Source of the DNA: Magnimaribacter mokuoloeensis
GTDB taxonomy: Bacteria > Pseudomonadota > Gammaproteobacteria > Magnimaribacterales > Magnimaribacteraceae
Direction of reading: 5' to 3'
NCBI GenBank assembly: GCA_041860225.1
Contig: CP151794.1
Span: 62,001 to 126,000 of the forward strand
Length of the DNA stretch: 64,000 nt
Positions 63,153 through 64,000 of the stretch are shown here, piece after piece (position 1 is the stretch's first letter; each line of letters starts with the position of its first letter). A program made the translations under genes and the position numbers. Below the pieces are notes generated by a model. It was not told the origin of the DNA. It did not search any database and saw nothing but the letters and a program-made list of their open reading frames with translations.

Positions 63153-63737
63153 ATGAATACATCTACCAGTAATCTTAAGGATAAGGTAGTTAAAAGAGCT
63201 GTTAATTCTCTTAGAAAAAGCAAAAGAATTGAGCAACTTAGCTTCGTTGCAATCGCCAATGAATTGAATGTAAGGGTGGATGAGATTCAAGCATTCTATA
63301 CCACCACAGAAGACATTTTCGTAGAGGCCCAGAAGAAAGATTGGGAATCTCTGCATAGATATTGGGATAGGCACATAAAAAAATCTAAAACTCCGGGTGA
63401 TTTTAAAAATGCCTTTGAAATTTTCTTCGAAAGATTCGTTGAAACTCTAAGTGATGATGCTGATCTACGATTGGAATTATCATGCTATTTACCAAAATGT
63501 ATAAAATATAGAGAGAAAAACAGAAAAAAAATAAAACAAAAGTTTAAGAACCTCATTAAAAGAGGCTGGCCAGGAAAAGATGAAAGAGTTTTAGAAAGGC
63601 AAACAGAACTTGTAACAGTTCTATTCTATGGTTTTGTGGATCACGTTGTCCATATACCTAAAGCAGAAAGAACTAAGATCCTTCGAGATTTTAGAAATAT
63701 GCTTAATTTACATCTTCAGGATAGGAAATTTTTTTAA
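63153..63737 (+). CDS. TetR-like transcriptional regulator
   Basis: A 194-residue protein with a TetR-type N-terminal DNA-binding domain: helix-turn-helix in LSFVAIANELNVRVDEIQAFY (about 28-48), followed by TTEDIF. The C-terminal ligand-binding domain is helical and basic. The neighbouring acyl-CoA ligase and MaoC genes suggest it responds to an acyl-CoA or fatty acid; this is guilt by association. It begins five bases after maoC. The next gene encodes a paralogue. Confidence 0.75.
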   Translation: MNTSTSNLKDKVVKRAVNSLRKSKRIEQLSFVAIANELNVRVDEIQAFYTTTEDIFVEAQKKDWESLHRYWDRHIKKSKTPGDFKNAFEIFFERFVETLSDDADLRLELSCYLPKCIKYREKNRKKIKQKFKNLIKRGWPGKDERVLERQTELVTVLFYGFVDHVVHIPKAERTKILRDFRNMLNLHLQDRKFF

Positions 63738-63738
63738 A

Positions 63739-64000
63739 ATGAAAGTTGATGTTCAAAAGAAGGTAAAGATTATCCAAAAGGCTATGGATTCTATTAGGAA
63801 GTCAGATAAAACTCTTCATACTATTGCCTTTCCAAGGCTTGCAGAAGAAATGGATATTCCGTTCAATGAGATAACAGAATTTTTCTTAAGTATTGAAGAT
63901 ATCTTTCTTAATGAGCAAAAAAGAGTTAATAGAAAGATAGAAAACTTTCTTGAAACTGGATTAAAGAATGCAAAGACAGCCAACGATGCCAAAGAACTTC
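63739..64000 (+). CDS. TetR-like regulator, second copy (cut by window end)
   Basis: The frame from an ATG at 63739 is open to the window end (87 codons seen). The segment IAFPRLAEEMDIPFNEITEFF then SIEDIF matches LSFVAIANELNVRVDEIQAFY then TTEDIF of the gene before, with the same spacing, so the two are tandem paralogues. It starts one base after the previous stop. The C-terminal domain is not visible. Confidence 0.7.
   Translation, partial: MKVDVQKKVKIIQKAMDSIRKSDKTLHTIAFPRLAEEMDIPFNEITEFFLSIEDIFLNEQKRVNRKIENFLETGLKNAKTANDAKEL

Overview
The window reads as chromosomal DNA of a free-living gammaproteobacterium with a small, A+T-rich, very tightly packed genome. Gene order is close to that of Pseudomonas (lpxA-lpxB-rnhB-dnaE-accA-tilS; valS-holC-pepA divergent from lptF-lptG; map-glnD-dapC-dapD-dapE; carA-carB-greA-rlmE-ftsH-glmM-tpiA-secG-tRNA-Leu-tRNA-fMet-rimP-nusA-infB-rbfA-truB-rpsO-pnp; lolB-ispE-tRNA-Gln-prs-rplY-pth-ychF-tRNA-Met divergent from prfA-prmC). 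The low G+C, 1 to 14 base gene overlaps, missing members of otherwise conserved clusters and few non-core genes point to a streamlined marine lineage such as SAR86. That assignment is inference; no rRNA gene is present to test it.

Layout. 1-7753: lipid A synthesis, RNase HII, replicase alpha subunit, acetyl-CoA carboxylase alpha and TilS on the + strand. 7767-16839: a mixed block with an enoyl-CoA hydratase/isomerase, a GPH sugar symporter, leuA with a structured leader, a probable holD, rimI, a glutathione peroxidase, tas, elaA and a PpiC/HupE-UreJ membrane pair. 16836-24557: a membrane-anchored cold-shock-domain protein, valS-holC-pepA, lptF-lptG and an RDD protein. 24615-32849: a peptide transporter and the lysine/diaminopimelate genes with glnD and map. 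33012-38012: a pyrF-carA-carB pyrimidine operon preceded by what looks like a UTP-type transcription attenuator. 38015-51585: the transcription/translation supercluster with two tRNAs. 51656-53075: two paralogous two-helix miniproteins and a hydrolase, each junction carrying an intrinsic terminator. 53081-57994: the ychF to lolB operon with two tRNAs on the - strand. 58025-64000: prfA, prmC, a cytoplasmic O-GlcNAcase-like GH84 enzyme, an acyl-CoA ligase, a MaoC hydratase and two TetR-like regulators, the last cut by the window end.

Most genes are housekeeping. The points that deserve attention are regulatory and accessory: the pyrF leader, the leuA leader, the GH84 gene in a translation operon, the duplicated miniproteins, the TM-CSD fusion, a U1-U72 initiator tRNA, and the absence of hemA, folP and rpsB-tsf from places where related genomes keep them. 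No CRISPR array, insertion sequence, prophage or rRNA operon was seen, and no intergenic stretch exceeds 300 bases once tRNAs are counted.
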